Shown piece by piece: positions 12,619 to 24,886 of a DNA stretch of 64,000 nt (position 1 is its first letter; every line of letters begins with the position of its first letter). The position numbers and the translations under genes are program-made. The DNA lies in NCBI GenBank assembly GCA_036872755.1, contig JAVHNS010000003.1, forward strand, positions 434,001 through 498,000, given 5' to 3'. Source of the DNA: Orbilia blumenaviensis. Taxonomy: Eukaryota > Ascomycota > Orbiliomycetes > Orbiliales > Orbiliaceae. Under the pieces are notes generated by a model that saw nothing but the letters and a program-made list of their open reading frames with translations, made no database searches and was not told the DNA's origin.

Positions 12619-15600
12619 AGCCCCAAAAGCGCAAGGAATAATATAAAGAGTAAGCAACAGCTACAGTTATATTTTATTATATGAAAATAGTATATGGATC
12701 TTAAAAATGGAATAAATTCGGGCCACTTCGTCGAGACTGGTTTACGAGGCCATATAAACCTTGTAAGCGTTGTAGGGAGGGTGTGATTCCTGGCTCGTCT
12801 ATCAAATGTAAGTCTATTGCGTAATAAAGATAGGTTAAAGAGCAAACAGGAACCTAAACGGGCTGGTTGTAAATGTAGCAATAGATCAAAAATGAAATTA
12901 TGGCGAGTTTTTCCAACCTTTCCGATAGAGAACTAGGTATTGTTAACGTATTTACTACAGGAACCAACCCAAAATTACGAGATACTCAGCCAGCTAAGTA
13001 ATTAATAAGATTAATATCTATATAACTCAGCTGTATGCCAATTTGAAAGAATTCGATTAACACCGAGATTGTGGCGGTTTTTAGATATAACCTCGGCGCT
13101 AGAATCCAGGTAGCTCTTGGGTACTTTAGACCATGCTAGCTAAAATCCCATAGGTGGCACCGAAACCAGCTAGAATGTCTAAGATTATCTCCAGGATAAC
13201 CGAAACTACCTCCTTGGATGACGTTTTTGAGGCGTATATTTCGACTCCCTGTTTGTAGATGAGGCATATGCGCATAGGATGACAAAGGATAATAGAAGGC
13301 TTTGCTTTAACATTAACTCCACATGGAAGGCCGTCTCTGCACAGTTATAGATCCGATTCAATTAGTAATAACTAAGAGGGTAGAATGGACTTATCTATCG
13401 TTTCTGCCTCGGATTTCAAAGAAGTTACTAAGTTGACCACCGCGGACGACTATCCGTTGTGGCCAACTCAGTTGGAAAGCGTATTTGTGTTGAAAAGATT
13501 GTGGGATGTTGTGATTGGACCAGCAAAGTTCGAGCAATCCTAATCTAGAAGGAAAGCGATCCAAATACTACTACCAAACAATTTATAATTAAAGAAATCA
13601 TAAATCGGGTTCAGTCCATAAAATGTATAGCAATAACTTGAACAAATAGACAGTCTCGAACCCTAGTACCTAACAGAAAGCGCGGGCTCATAACCTGTTA
13701 AGCCTCCGGTTAGCTAGGTACCTAGATGGAAGACAAGTTGGTTGATTCTTCCAACTCAACCGACTCCGTTTCTATAGATATCAATATCTTATTTCGTGAC
13801 AATAGACTCTTCTTACAAGCTAGAAAGCCAGACACTGTTTCACTGTAGGTCCCTCAGTCAGATCTCGCTCGGGGCTTCTCGGATGGTGCAGAACGACTTG
13901 CTCTGTTTCTCGCTGCCAACCACCACCATTTCGTAGTTTGTAGCGTATTGCAATATATTTCCACTTCTGTAGTTTGCCTCAGTAAACTATGGGCAGCTAA
14001 CGGCATGCCATACCAGCTGGCCAGGATATTTTAGGAACATCAGCTAAGGGATGGTTTGGCCTTCAACGCCGAAAGACTTCTAATGTGGTGTTGACCCTGT
14101 TGTAAATATTTACCTAGGTACTTTCAGGTACTTTCAGGTCCCGACCCATGACTCTCGCTCGAATTAACGTGGCCATCTGGTTAGGTATATGTGTAGGTAT
14201 AATTCTTGACTCGCGGTCTCGATTTTCCCCATTTGCCCCCAGCATAGGCTGAAGGTATTACAACCCGGCTAATGTCATTAGGCCTGTCAGAGCTCGCCCA
14301 AGTTGCCTCGTTAGCGAAGATGCGTATGATAGTGTAATAGTTATTGTCCTCAGAAAATTCTTAAAAGAATTGCGGCTGGGCTCTCTGGCTCACGGCACAC
14401 CATATTGTGCCATAAATTCTATGATTTAATTGGCTGCGCACTTCGGAATATGCACGCCAAGGTTTTCTAGTAACAAGCAACCGGGTTGTGGAGATTGCCC
14501 ACGCAAGAATCAATTCAGCTTTGACATTTCGGCGCTGGAAAGGCCCCGCTTTCGAAATGGTCTGAGGAAGATACAGCGCACGGGATAGTACACACTGTGT
14601 GATAATCTCCTGAACATTCAAACTTGACTTCGGCGCCGATATTTTTAGCTATCCTATAGCTATAGAGACCCAGACCGTATACAACCAAGGCAAGGCCGAG
14701 AGCGTAAACTTTCAAGCAGATTGCGATATGCGCATTTGCATACAAGGGACAATGCAGGCTTCTTTTGCGCATTTTGAGCCCCGTCGGTGCCACAGGAGAA
14801 ATCTATTATAACACACCCCCAGGGGCTTTGTTAGCTCTATTACCCCTATCATACTTAAACCCTTCTACATGCATCTCTCTTATTTGTGGCTTTTTTTTCT
14901 TTCGAGACCACACTTGAATCACTTCGCGCGTGAGTGGTTTCGCAGGCCAATCAAAATCCTAGCTTTTCTAGGCCTTCCCGAGCCTTGTGAGGGGTTATTG
15001 TGCGGCACTGTACTCGGGCCCTGTCATGAGCCAATAATAATTATATATTACCAGGGTACTGTTTTCTAAAATTCCCAAGCCTTGTGTATGAAATGCTTAT
15101 CTAGCATAGGACCCGGCGCTGCGGTTTGCCACTTCTCCGGGTCACAGTCCCTATTTGAAAAAAAAAAAAGATTAATGTATTCGAGTACGGCTGAAATGCA
15201 TATGCAGATGCATGTAAAGGCGCCAAAGCGTTTCGAACTCGCCTACTCGTGCTAATAATTCACAGAACTTCGAGACCTGGACTTGTCGCAGTCGGGGTGC
15301 TTTGTTATTTACCATTGAGATTATCTGTGGCGCAACAGGTCGCCTAAGGAGGGGTTTGGTTTTTACCCAGACCGGGGGCACAAATGTCGGATAGGGAGCC
15401 CAGTGCGCCCATTCTCATATATATAAAAGTGTGTCTTGTCCACTTTCAGTGATTTTCTGGATTTGGGTTAAAAGACCTCGTAGTATCTTGCACATGTCTA
15501 ACTCTGCGACTAGATTCCTAATATCGCGATGACTGTCTAAGAATTTTTACAACATTCCATTAATATATTCCCTTTTCGTCCTACCATCGTTTCTACCGGA

Positions 15601-15639
15601 TTCTAAATATACCATCCGTCACTAGAAGGCTAACTCGCT
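12619..15639. other. Gene-poor AT-rich region with transposon relic
   Basis: Three kilobases without a supported intact gene. A Copia gag relic lies at 13385-13543. The perfect palindrome CTAGGTACCTAG is at 13714-13725, with related patches near 14111-14135. Minus-strand frames at 14361-14793 show no motif. The last 200 bases should be the promoter of the membrane protein at 15640. Confidence 0.55.
13385..13543 (+). mobile_element. Copia-type gag relic
   Basis: A 52-codon open frame starts at an ATG and ends at TAA. Its core LTTADDYPLWPTQLESVFVL followed by KRLWDVVIG matches the pattern at the start of Copia gag polyproteins: L-x-x-x-(N/D)-(Y/F)-x-x-W...(L)-x-x-x-x-L-W-x-x-(V/I). Nothing resembling protease, integrase or reverse transcriptase follows, and the frame breaks at once, so this is a dead fragment. 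No long terminal repeats are visible nearby. Confidence 0.62.
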
Positions 15640-18141
15640 ATGGACGAGAAACAGAGCCCAGTGGGCGAGCAAGGCCCAGAGGATGAATCGTTTTCGAAGA
15701 CTCGGCCTAAACACTCAGTCACTCAAACAAGTAGTGAATCCGGCTCAAAGTTGAGATTCACTGCCAGCATGGCAAATAGAGTTGGGTCACTATCATCAGC
15801 TCTCTTCCTAGGCAGCTCATTGTTTTCTATCGGCTGCATGGGATGGTTTGCATTCTTATGGTGGGGGACTTCGGACAATCAGCTATGGAGGAGTATCGTC
15901 CTTAATGACTGGGCAGTTCGAGCCATCTCTTTGCCCTCATCAGTATTCAGGATTGCTATAACGCTCCAAGCGGGTCAGTGTTTATCAATGCTTGCAGCGC
16001 TCGCTATTGAGAAATCAGTTGTCCCACTCCCTGATGTAAGTACCAATAACTAGCCTGCCTTCTTGAATGCTATTATCAACTATCAACGTCAGGCACGAAT
16101 CTCATTCAATTTTACCATTTAGCTCGCTGCGATTTCTATGATGCGTGCAACGCCACCGGGTACTACACAGACCCTGCTGAATTTCGTTTACCCACTGGCA
16201 AGGGCGCCGGGCGTCCGTGATCTTGGGGCTTTGTCCATCGCCTCCCTCTCGGCTTTAATCCTTCTGACATCCTCGATACTCGGTTTCACCTCTACTATTT
16301 TACTGTCCGACGTCGTCATACAGCCAATACCTTCGGAGAATGTTGAAACCAGCATTGCGATAGATTATGATTGGCGTGGAACCTCTTTCAACTTTATCCC
16401 CACGCGTCAAAATACCCATTGGTGGTCTAATTCACCCGTCACCTTGCCTTCATTTGCAGAATATTCCGAAGAAGCCCCAGTGGTTCCAGGCCTGTTGGAC
16501 ACCGGAACCACCATACGTTCATTTCTTCCCTTTAAAACCCCGGAGGAACGTAGTAGTGTGAGAAGATACAAAGGCAAATCAGTGGTTTGGGATGCAAGAG
16601 TCATTTGCCAGAGTCCAGATATCTCAAACTTCGAAGTTCTTCGGGACCCAAAAACCGATATCGCATTAGCGGTTACTGGCAACGTCCGTATCAGTATCCC
16701 GTCCGATAAAATTCAACTCCCAGAACCACAAACGGCGGAATTTTACTGCGGGATCACCGAAGATACATTTTACGCCCTTAACGGAATCGTGATTTGCCAG
16801 CTCCCAAACTCTGATCTTGGAAGCCTGGGCCGAACGAACGGAACGGATATTTTCCCCGACCTTTCTTATAGTGGGGGCCTGGTGAGCGAATTTAGCATGC
16901 CAGGCCGTAAGAAGAGAAATGGTGCTGCATATCTGATTTTGAACAGGACGGCTCTAGCTGAGGAAGATAAGCTCGATGGAAGCTCGGCCTGGGGAAAAGT
17001 GGGATATATGAAAGACCCTAATGAGAAAGAGGAGGATCCAACGAATCCCCTACTTGTAGTCGGCAGCCTCTGTTACACCCCGCTGGATGCAGTTGTCCGC
17101 GAAGTCGACATCCATAGGACACAAAGCGTACAGGAACCGGATTTTGCAAAATTTGGCAGGACCACGGCTAAAGACAGTAATTCTGACAATTACACGAAAT
17201 TATCTTATGTATTTGAAGATACTTTGCCACTCCTGTTGCCGGGCCAGTCAGGAAAAAAGCCCGAAGCCCGAGGGCTGTTTAACTTGGAACGCCCCCCTTC
17301 CGGTTGGGCTATGGATGAATCCTACGATTATCCGGTTAACAGCGATGGGCCTTGGGCGACTGACAGTTACATGACGGATCCCCTCGCATTGCAGTTTCTT
17401 GTGGATGCACTCCATCTGAAATATCATAAGCCATACGCGAAGCACTTTTCTGACTCTGACGACATCATTCCATATGATATATATGGAAATCTATCGGTGG
17501 TCCTTGATGAAGAATTTGCGGAAGCTGAAACCGGTCTCGGCTCCTCATCTTGGGCTATTGCTGGTAGAGACTGGCAGAAATATCTTTTCGCTGGCATTAA
17601 TAACCACCGCGATGGAAACATAGCTCGAGCCCTCCAGGGAATTCTTACAGTTGTGGCCAGCAACGCATACTACTCAAACCTCCAAACTTTTAGTCGAAAT
17701 GAAACGGTTTCGTTAGTTACCTTTCGGAACGTGTCATCGCCTGGGGGGCCGTACGGGACTAGACGTGGCGGCGAGTATGCGTTGCTTCAACAAGGTCTCT
17801 TCAGCACCCAGGTTGAAGGCAGCTTCCCTGTAGGCTATGCTATCGTTGCTATTGTGCTAGGCCTCCAGATTATCATTTCCGCTGTCATTCTAGCCCGCTT
17901 CTTGCGTGAAACTAACTTGACTCGTATCGGTGACTCCTGGCAGGCGCTGGCACAAATTGCCGGCGAGGAGTTCGAGGGCATGGAGGCCATTCTTGAGGTT
18001 AGCAGAAGAATTGATGCAGATAGGGCAGCGGTGGCTAAGGAAATGAAGAATATGGGTGTGGATGAGACTCGCGTCGGCGTGGAATTACAAGATCACTCTG
18101 CCCACTTAATCCGGAGGAGAAGGGGAGTCGCGCCTGTTTGA
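15640..18141 (+). CDS. Multi-pass membrane protein of unknown function
   Basis: Two exons, 15640-16035 and 16123-18141, joined in phase 0 (GAT|GTAAGT ... TTTAG|CTC), give 804 residues. Membrane segments are likely at about 50-75, a weaker one around 100-123, one at 168-195 and one near the C-terminus at about 700-727. Between the last two lies a region of about 500 residues with several N-glycosylation sequons and conserved-looking cysteines, probably outside the cell or in the secretory lumen. The last 77 residues are charged and helical, ending in an RRRR patch, and probably cytosolic. The layout matches a large group of uncharacterised Pezizomycotina membrane proteins. I do not assign a function. 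The first ATG with good context was chosen. Confidence 0.82.
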
Positions 18142-18814
18142 TATTAGCAATATGTCTGTTTTAATGATTAAAGTAGTTACCTTAATTCTATAATGCGGGA
18201 ATGAATAATATGAGTTTTGAAGTCACTATTACGTTGAAAGCAAGGTTGAAGGTTGAAGGCGATACACAGCTTCGTGACCAAGCTGCTTTTGGTGGAAGAA
18301 TTAATAACTTGTCTTCGTTTTGTGTTGCCTGTTGCATTTTGAATAGGATCGTGTAGCCTCGTAAACAGCCTGGACGACGCCCAAAGCCCGCCAGTCTTCG
18401 AGGCTCATTTGACAATGTCCAGTTTTAACTCGACTAGGATCCTAAAATTCAATCAATCTCTCAAGACAGCTACTTATTTAGGCAACCGACCCACTTCAAA
18501 CATTTTTCGGCTGTCCCTGTCGCTTGGAAGCTGCTTGAGATCTGCGGTTTTGGTTCATGACGTTCCTCGTCCAGCGCATTTGCTAAGAAGAAAGTAGGAT
18601 CATTCCGTAAGGAGTAAAACGCCGGCGCACAAACACTAGGAAGTCGCGAATACTTAAACCATGAGGCTGCGCCAGTCGCAACCGTTCAGCCTCATCCCCC
18701 AATGCATTGCATTGCATGCATTCTATTCCTTTAGTCCATTCGACCTCGTACCTATATTACATAAGGAAATAAATCAAACAAAGTGGAGGAAGAAGCGACA
18801 TACCTAAAAGAAAA
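18142..18814. promoter_or_regulatory. Spacer upstream of second F-box-like paralogue
   Basis: About 670 bases with no supported gene. Short overlapping frames on both strands are shadows or chance. A TGCATTGCATTGCATGCATT patch near 18700-18720 and AT-rich sequence just upstream of 18815 are the only notable features of the probable promoter. Confidence 0.4.
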
Positions 18815-20343
18815 ATGTCCGCAACTCTCGAAACCCTACCAATTGATATCAAACTCCTAATTCTACTGAACATCCCAGACTATCTATCCCTTCTGGCGCT
18901 AACATCTGTGTCCCATGGATTTTTTACAACTTATAAACACTACGAATCCTTGGTCTCCACTGAACCGCTCTACGCAGACGCGCTTGCGTACGAAAATGAA
19001 TCCTGCTTCCTTGCTTGCTATTCAGATGTTCTAAGACGTTCGGATGGTACCCTAAAATGGCAGAAGTTTCAAAAGATTGTTAGTTCTTATCTCGATCCTG
19101 AGAGATCCAGTTGGGGGCGTGATATCTTGGGTCGCGATTACCGGCAGAAGTTTATCGATGGAGGGGAGGAAACAAAGAAAAGTCTAGTCGACAACCATAG
19201 GGTAATCCTGCAGCATTGCGAGCATTTCATCAATACTGAGCGGTTCCCAAGATTATTAAGAGATTCAAATGCGACAGGGAAAAGCAGATATAGCAGATGT
19301 AACAAGGAAAAGTCTGTTTCTCTGGAGGAAAGAGCACGGATAGTCCGCGCTTTCTACAGACTCTGGATCCTAGTTCTGGTTTATACAACCCAAACCGATG
19401 GCGGGTATGGACATAGGCCATGGTATACTCAGCGCGACAGTTTACATATGCTTCTAGCGCGCTGGGGCTTCTGGGAAGTCAAAGAGATACAGATAGTTGC
19501 CATGCATCTAAGAGAGCAGACAAGGCCTGTCTTTAAGCACTTTCAACCAAACCCGAAGGAACTGCAGAAACACTTCTCAGGCGAATATCTCTGGGAAGGA
19601 CGACCTTATAATTATCCAGACGGAATACCATATGGTGATGACAAGCATCTAAGGGCTGAATGTAAGATATATATGAATTTATCGCAGCGAACAACATAGG
19701 CACCGAGAAGAAGCAAAGTACTAACTAATTCCGTCTAGACTTCTTTCAGAAATTCCACTTTACCGCCTTCCTACTCACTTCTTTCCCCTACACCTCACTC
19801 CCTTTCCTCAAAGCCAACGCTCCCAAATCCGTCACTCCAAACTTTACTGCACTCTCAGCCCTCGTCCATGCAGCCACAAACTTCGCAATCAGCGAAAACA
19901 CAGCTGAAAACACCAACCGCATTCACAACTGCCTCTTCTTCCCAGACCGCCTATTCGATGAGTTCCGCTTAACGGCAATAGACACCCTTGCCGATATTTC
20001 AACAATCAGCAAAGAAGATACATATCTTGTTTCAAACTCAATTCTAGACCCCAGAAACCCAGAATCTACAAAACGTCTATGCAAATTGGAATGGGAAAGT
20101 ACGAGTGCATACCATAAGTATTATCTCAAACTTGGTCCTGAAGCGGCATTAGTATCTTGGCAGGGGCTGGAATTGAGCAACCCAAATTCGATGGACTCGG
20201 ACTATTATGCCGCTATATGGGACGACTCGCGGTTAAAAAAGTGGGGTTACCAGTTTCCGACTTTAGAAAGGCCGAGTTGGGATTTAAGGCGTGTGACTGA
20301 TATGGTAACGAAGAAGTTCCATAAGCTGTCACACCGGCCATAG
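18815..20343 (+). CDS. F-box-like protein, second family, paralogue 2
   Basis: Two exons, 18815-19661 and 19739-20343, joined in phase 1 (T|GTAAGA ... TCTAG|AC), give 483 residues. The N-terminus LETLPIDIKLLILLNIPD, followed by LLALTSVSHGFFTTYKHYESL, is an F-box and closely resembles that of the gene at 10790. The intron falls at the matching place and phase. The second exon contains conserved-looking aromatic stretches and ends with YYAAIWDDSRLKKWGYQF, matching AAIWDFNKLNRLGY in the paralogue. It is about 80 residues shorter than paralogue 1, mainly in the middle. Function as an SCF adaptor is inferred. Confidence 0.8.
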
Positions 20344-20813
20344 CCTAGATATGGGGCCATGGTTAATTTGATGTTGCAGTAATAATTATATATAAATAGT
20401 GGACTCGAAGGTCTGGTATCACGAGTTTGGAACAATACTATTTGCATGCCATTATAGCATACTCTGAAAAGTTCGCAAAATCATATAATGCCGTTAATTC
20501 ATATTCATTTATAAAGTTGCTGTAGTCGCTAGGCTAACAACCTATCATTCGTCTTCCTCATGAAAAATAAACCTATAGGAGAAGACCTATAGGTCGATAA
20601 ACATGTATCATCCCATCGTCTTGAGGAACAAATAAAGGGCCCTTATTATACAGGCCTTGGACAAAAGAGACAGGACAAGTCGACAGGTGAGAGCACGTCC
20701 TCCGCTTAAAAAAAAAAAAACAATATATATACCTGTCCTTTAATGTTCATAAACTGCTTCCTATAATTAGAAAAGCCTCCCACCCCGGAGGCTCTAATTT
20801 CAATTCAGAAGCA
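20344..20813. terminator. Convergent 3' flanks
   Basis: This 470-base spacer separates two convergent genes, the F-box-like gene on plus and the lipase-like gene on minus. It must hold both polyadenylation regions. It includes a 13-base A tract near 20708-20720 and a small inverted repeat around ACCTATAGG at 20571-20592. No gene is supported. Confidence 0.4.
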
Positions 20814-23165
20814 CTAAGTCTCATTGACCGCGCCTCCAAGGGTGCTCGTAAGCCCTTCCATTCTCCTTCCAACAAGGTCTTCATCACTTGCTAAACTTCT
20901 CTGACTCTTGCTTCGGTGGTCCTCGCTGATCATTCTACCTGGGGCGACAACATTGCTGTCATGGGTAGGATCCATGCGATAGGCACTGTTCCCATTGATG
21001 TGTCCCATATCTCCGTTCCTCAGTGTGACATCTGAGGGAGCTGCACCCCTCTCTGCCTTGGCTTTCTTTTCCTTCTTGATCAAAGACGCCATCCCAATCT
21101 CCAACGGCCTTTCATCCTCACTCATGCTTCCAGTTCTGCTCTTAGATCCTCCGAAATCAATGCTTCCGGGAAATCCTTTAAACCCATCACCCTTCTTGGT
21201 GCCCATTGAAAAGTAATCCTCCGGACTCGCCAACCCTCCGTCATCAACTCGTTCATCTTCCAAAAGATCTGTCATCCACTTGGCACACTTGTCGATCTGC
21301 GCCCACGCAGGCGGGAAGATAGAACACATCTGCAGAAAACCATGCGAGATCCCTGGGATTAAAGAAACTTCCAAATGCTTCTTCTCATCGAACATTCCTC
21401 TCTCCAGACCCAACTCCTTCCGTCGCTTCCACAAGTCGAACTTCGCCCGGCGCAACCTTCCAGCAAAAATAACCGTGTCATCAACTAAAGGATCTCGCTC
21501 ACCCGTCAAAAAGTAGCATTTGGGGAACATCTCAAGTAGGGAGACTGGAGCAACAACGGGTGACAGCAAGAAATCGGTTGTAAAGTCGGGTCGATTATCA
21601 GGCCCAACGTACAGGATAACCATCGCGCGCATCATCTCAGGCGTCAGAATACGGTCGTTAAAGTAGCTGATCCGGCTGGTGGTCGCAAGGCGTGTCTGGA
21701 CGACTTTACGGCCTGTGGATTCGGCGGCTGGGCCAGTAACGGCAGATTTAGCCTCCTCGGCGGTCGTATTAGCCACACTAGGAGGGTTCGAAGTAGGCTT
21801 GATAGTCGCTGCCGACTTAGAGATAGAGTTTGCATTTTCAGAATCAGAGTCTTCCGTAACAATACCATGGATACCGGATGTCTGCTCAAAGTATTCTGAC
21901 TTGCGGCGGATGTAAGACCGATTAGTCTTACGGGTTTGACGGTCACGAATAAGTGACATCTGTTCCTCAGACATCCAAGATCTATTCGATTTACCTGATT
22001 AGCGACATAAAGCGACATGATGTTTCAAGCATAAAAATCAAGGTTAGAAGAACTCACCCAATATTCATATCTAAACTTGGATAGATCAGGACCAACCCAT
22101 CAGGCAAAGGAAGGCTCTTAAACTCCTGCTGCCTGTATCTCGCGTTTGTTCCGACCGTGTTCAAAATCATTAAAGTGACCCCAACCGCAAAGTTCCCACC
22201 GGCCGAATCGCCGACAAGGACAATTCTCGGTTTCTTCTCTCCGCTTAACCCAACACACTTGCCATTCGTATAAACGATCGAATGATAAACATCGTAGCAC
22301 TCATTAAGGGCGTACGGATACGGATACTCTGGCGCCTTTTTGTAGTCAACCGAAATGATGGGGTATGGCAGCTTCCTAGCCCACGCACAGAGCTTATCGT
22401 CATGGCAGCGGGGAGACATGGCCACAAACCCACCACCAGGGAAATCCAAAACGATTTTGGAGCAACGATAGAGATCCGCGCGAGAACCGTTAAAGTAGAG
22501 CACAGCATTAATGGGCTCTTTATTCGGGGACTCCTTCGGTCGAGCGATTTTTATATGCCTGGGCGTGACACCGAGTGGTGGAGAGACTAGCTTCTGAGCG
22601 GCAAGCAGATAGGGATTACGCATCTTATTCCAGCTGACTCGCATATGCTCGGTGGTGATAGTAGCACGACACTTTCGCTGCTTCTCGTCAGCCAGTCGAG
22701 TAGCGAAGAGATAAAAGATGGAGAACAATGGGCCACAAAAATCTCTAAGCCATTTCCATCTAATCGGCATAGCGGTCCAAAATCCGGCATCCAACGCGGT
22801 AGTGACCCAGGTAGCCCTAAAATATGCCTTCGTATAGAGATTTGCAAGTGGCTCTGGGGATTCGAGACCCATTATCTTGCTAAAGTTCTGAGAAACATAT
22901 AGACAAAGCATAGTAGACACTACTGTCTGCCATGGTGTAAGGCGAGTTGATAATGCTCTGAAATACTTGCGGAGAAAAGGAGGGCCATTTTTATTACCTC
23001 TGAAAAGATAGTGTTAGCAATTAACCCGATGAAAAAGCATAGCATAAGGTAAAAGGGTACTCACGCTCCTAGAATGCCTGTCCAAAAGATAACAACACAG
23101 AAGACCTCGAATTTCCTGTATTTATTGGACGGTCGTCCAAGCACATGGTCTACAGCCGAAGACAT
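20814..23165 (-). CDS. Hormone-sensitive-lipase-type alpha/beta hydrolase
   Basis: Three exons, 23165-23065, 22999-22058 and 21981-20814, give 736 residues in one frame. It is probably a membrane-associated esterase or lipase. A hydrophobic stretch lies at about 21-34. The oxyanion-hole element is DFPGGGFV (about 219-226), with Phe-Pro where the family usually has His-Gly. The nucleophile motif GDSAGGN is at about 297-303, Ser 299. A likely acid lies in GERDPLVDD (about 509-515) and the His in PGISHGF (about 557-563). Between nucleophile and acid sits an insert of about 90 residues rich in Ser, Thr and Ala, which looks disordered. The third exon uses the acceptor GAATAG at 21983; the nearer-looking AATCAG upstream would create a stop. 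The substrate cannot be told from sequence. Confidence 0.85.
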
Positions 23166-24886
23166 CTTAGCAGGTATTCAAAAAGGTAAAAAATGGGGAT
23201 GAAGCTGGGGAAGTTCTATCGGTTTGGTATTCTCAAAGAGATATCGAGATGTCGGTGAGGATGATGGAAGCAGCTGGGAGGGTGAGATGCGATTGAAAGA
23301 AATAAAAGAATAAAACATACCAATCATTATAAGACCTCAGGGAGCGACAGCCTTCTAGATGAACGTCAATGGACGGGCGATCGGGCGACGGCCAAATTGG
23401 GAAACGTTTCAGATCTTGACGCCGAGAATGTCAAGTAGCTTGAGATCCGTGTAACCAGCTGTAGAACCGCAACAGGTTCAACACGATATCATGAGCCTTC
23501 AGCGATCATGTATGGGTGATATAGAGTAATTCGACTTGACCGGCGGAAAAATCTATAAATTGAATAATATTATTGAGTAGAGCGCTGATGGAAAGAGTCG
23601 TAAGACAAAAAATGGAGACGTGGGTCGAGTTATAATATAATGCGGAGGGCTGTAGGAGTAAGCAATGCTAATAAAAGCAACGTCAAAACGTTAAAACGCC
23701 TCCGAAATTTAAAGTGCAACCACGTCTAGAGAAAGAAAAAATGAACCCGAGAATTTAAGCTGAAGCAGAATAAACCAGAAATAGAAGAAAGAGGGGTATA
23801 TAGACTGAAGGGAATCGTTAGAGAAGTGGGAGAAAAGCAGAAGAAGGAGAAAACGATGAAAAAGAAGTGGCGAAAAGAAACAAGGAGAATGGGGGGGAAG
23901 AGGCGGATGTTAAAGGAAGATGGTGATGGGAAGAAAAGAACAGAAGTGAATAGCGCGATGAGGAGGAATCAAACACTGTACTATGGCATTATGTGTTTCA
24001 GTGTTGATCATGAGGTCAACGTAAACCTCATGCTCCCTCAAGCCTCAATTCATGACATCCGGAAGAATTCCGACAACTGGAGAATGGACAGTATTAATTA
24101 ACAACAGGATATTACTAGTATGCACTTAACTATATCTTGGATCACGAGCTGCATATCTTGTCCAGGGTCCTCGATTCTGCGCGATTTCATCTGTTCTTCT
24201 AGAGCTCTGCTGGCCGCTTTTGCGCCTAGAGTTACCTCATAACGAAGCATGTGAATGGGGCCCTCCACAAGAAAACGTGGGGATATCGACGCGATAGCTA
24301 GCAATGACATGTGAAATCCTGCAAGTTAGTGGAGCCCCTTGGATCCGAATCATGCATCATCTCATTGGCTCCGGATTAAATCCGGTTAGCTTCGGCGAAC
24401 CTACCCCGGACTATTTTTACAATCCAACCATTGGTCCGGGCTGACGCAGGGATTTGAAATGCCACACACAACACAAAGGCATTTACTCTAGATTGGCATA
24501 TATCTGTATTTCACACCACACTGTTTGTTTCGACAGTATCACGTCAGAATAGGCAGCATGGAACCGGTTTCATTCGCTTCTCGGCTTGTTAAGACACACT
24601 AGCTTCGGTGGCATATACGCACTAGTCTAGTTTAATTTCTGAGCGGGAATTTAGGCGGACTTTACGAAGAGGAAGGTATTCTAATGTAGCATATGCTACG
24701 TAGAAATATTTATCCTTTGCGCATCCGGTCAAGCTTAAGTTCCGGGTTCTGATACCTTGTTTATGACTAGCCTCCGAAAATATTAATTTGGTAAAATCGA
24801 TATACAGGAAGGGGTTTACGCTGGTTTGCAATATCTTATGCTTGCTGTTAGAATAGTACGCGCACTCAGGTGTCCAATTGGCTAGG
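23166..24886. other. Spacer upstream of the lipase-like gene and downstream of MUS7
   Basis: About 1.7 kb without a supported gene. The left part is the lipase promoter and leader, with purine-rich sequence at 23780-23950. Nested inverted repeats occur at 24371-24440. The part next to 24886 is the MUS7 3' flank. The frame at 23826-24101 is a Lys/Arg/Glu-rich translation of purine-rich DNA and is not credible. Confidence 0.5.
24371..24440. repeat. Two adjacent GC-rich inverted repeats
   Basis: The first is CCGGATT at 24371-24377 with its exact complement AATCCGG at 24379-24385. The second is CCCGGAC at 24405-24411 with GTCCGGG at 24434-24440. Both can form stem-loops. They are GC-rich in an AT-rich spacer and may be a relic of a small non-autonomous transposon or another structured element. 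No target-site duplication was identified. Confidence 0.5.

Noticed and set aside
23826..24101. Lys/Arg/Glu-rich 91-codon frame
   Set aside because: Purine-rich low-complexity DNA in a promoter/spacer; no domain or splice support.
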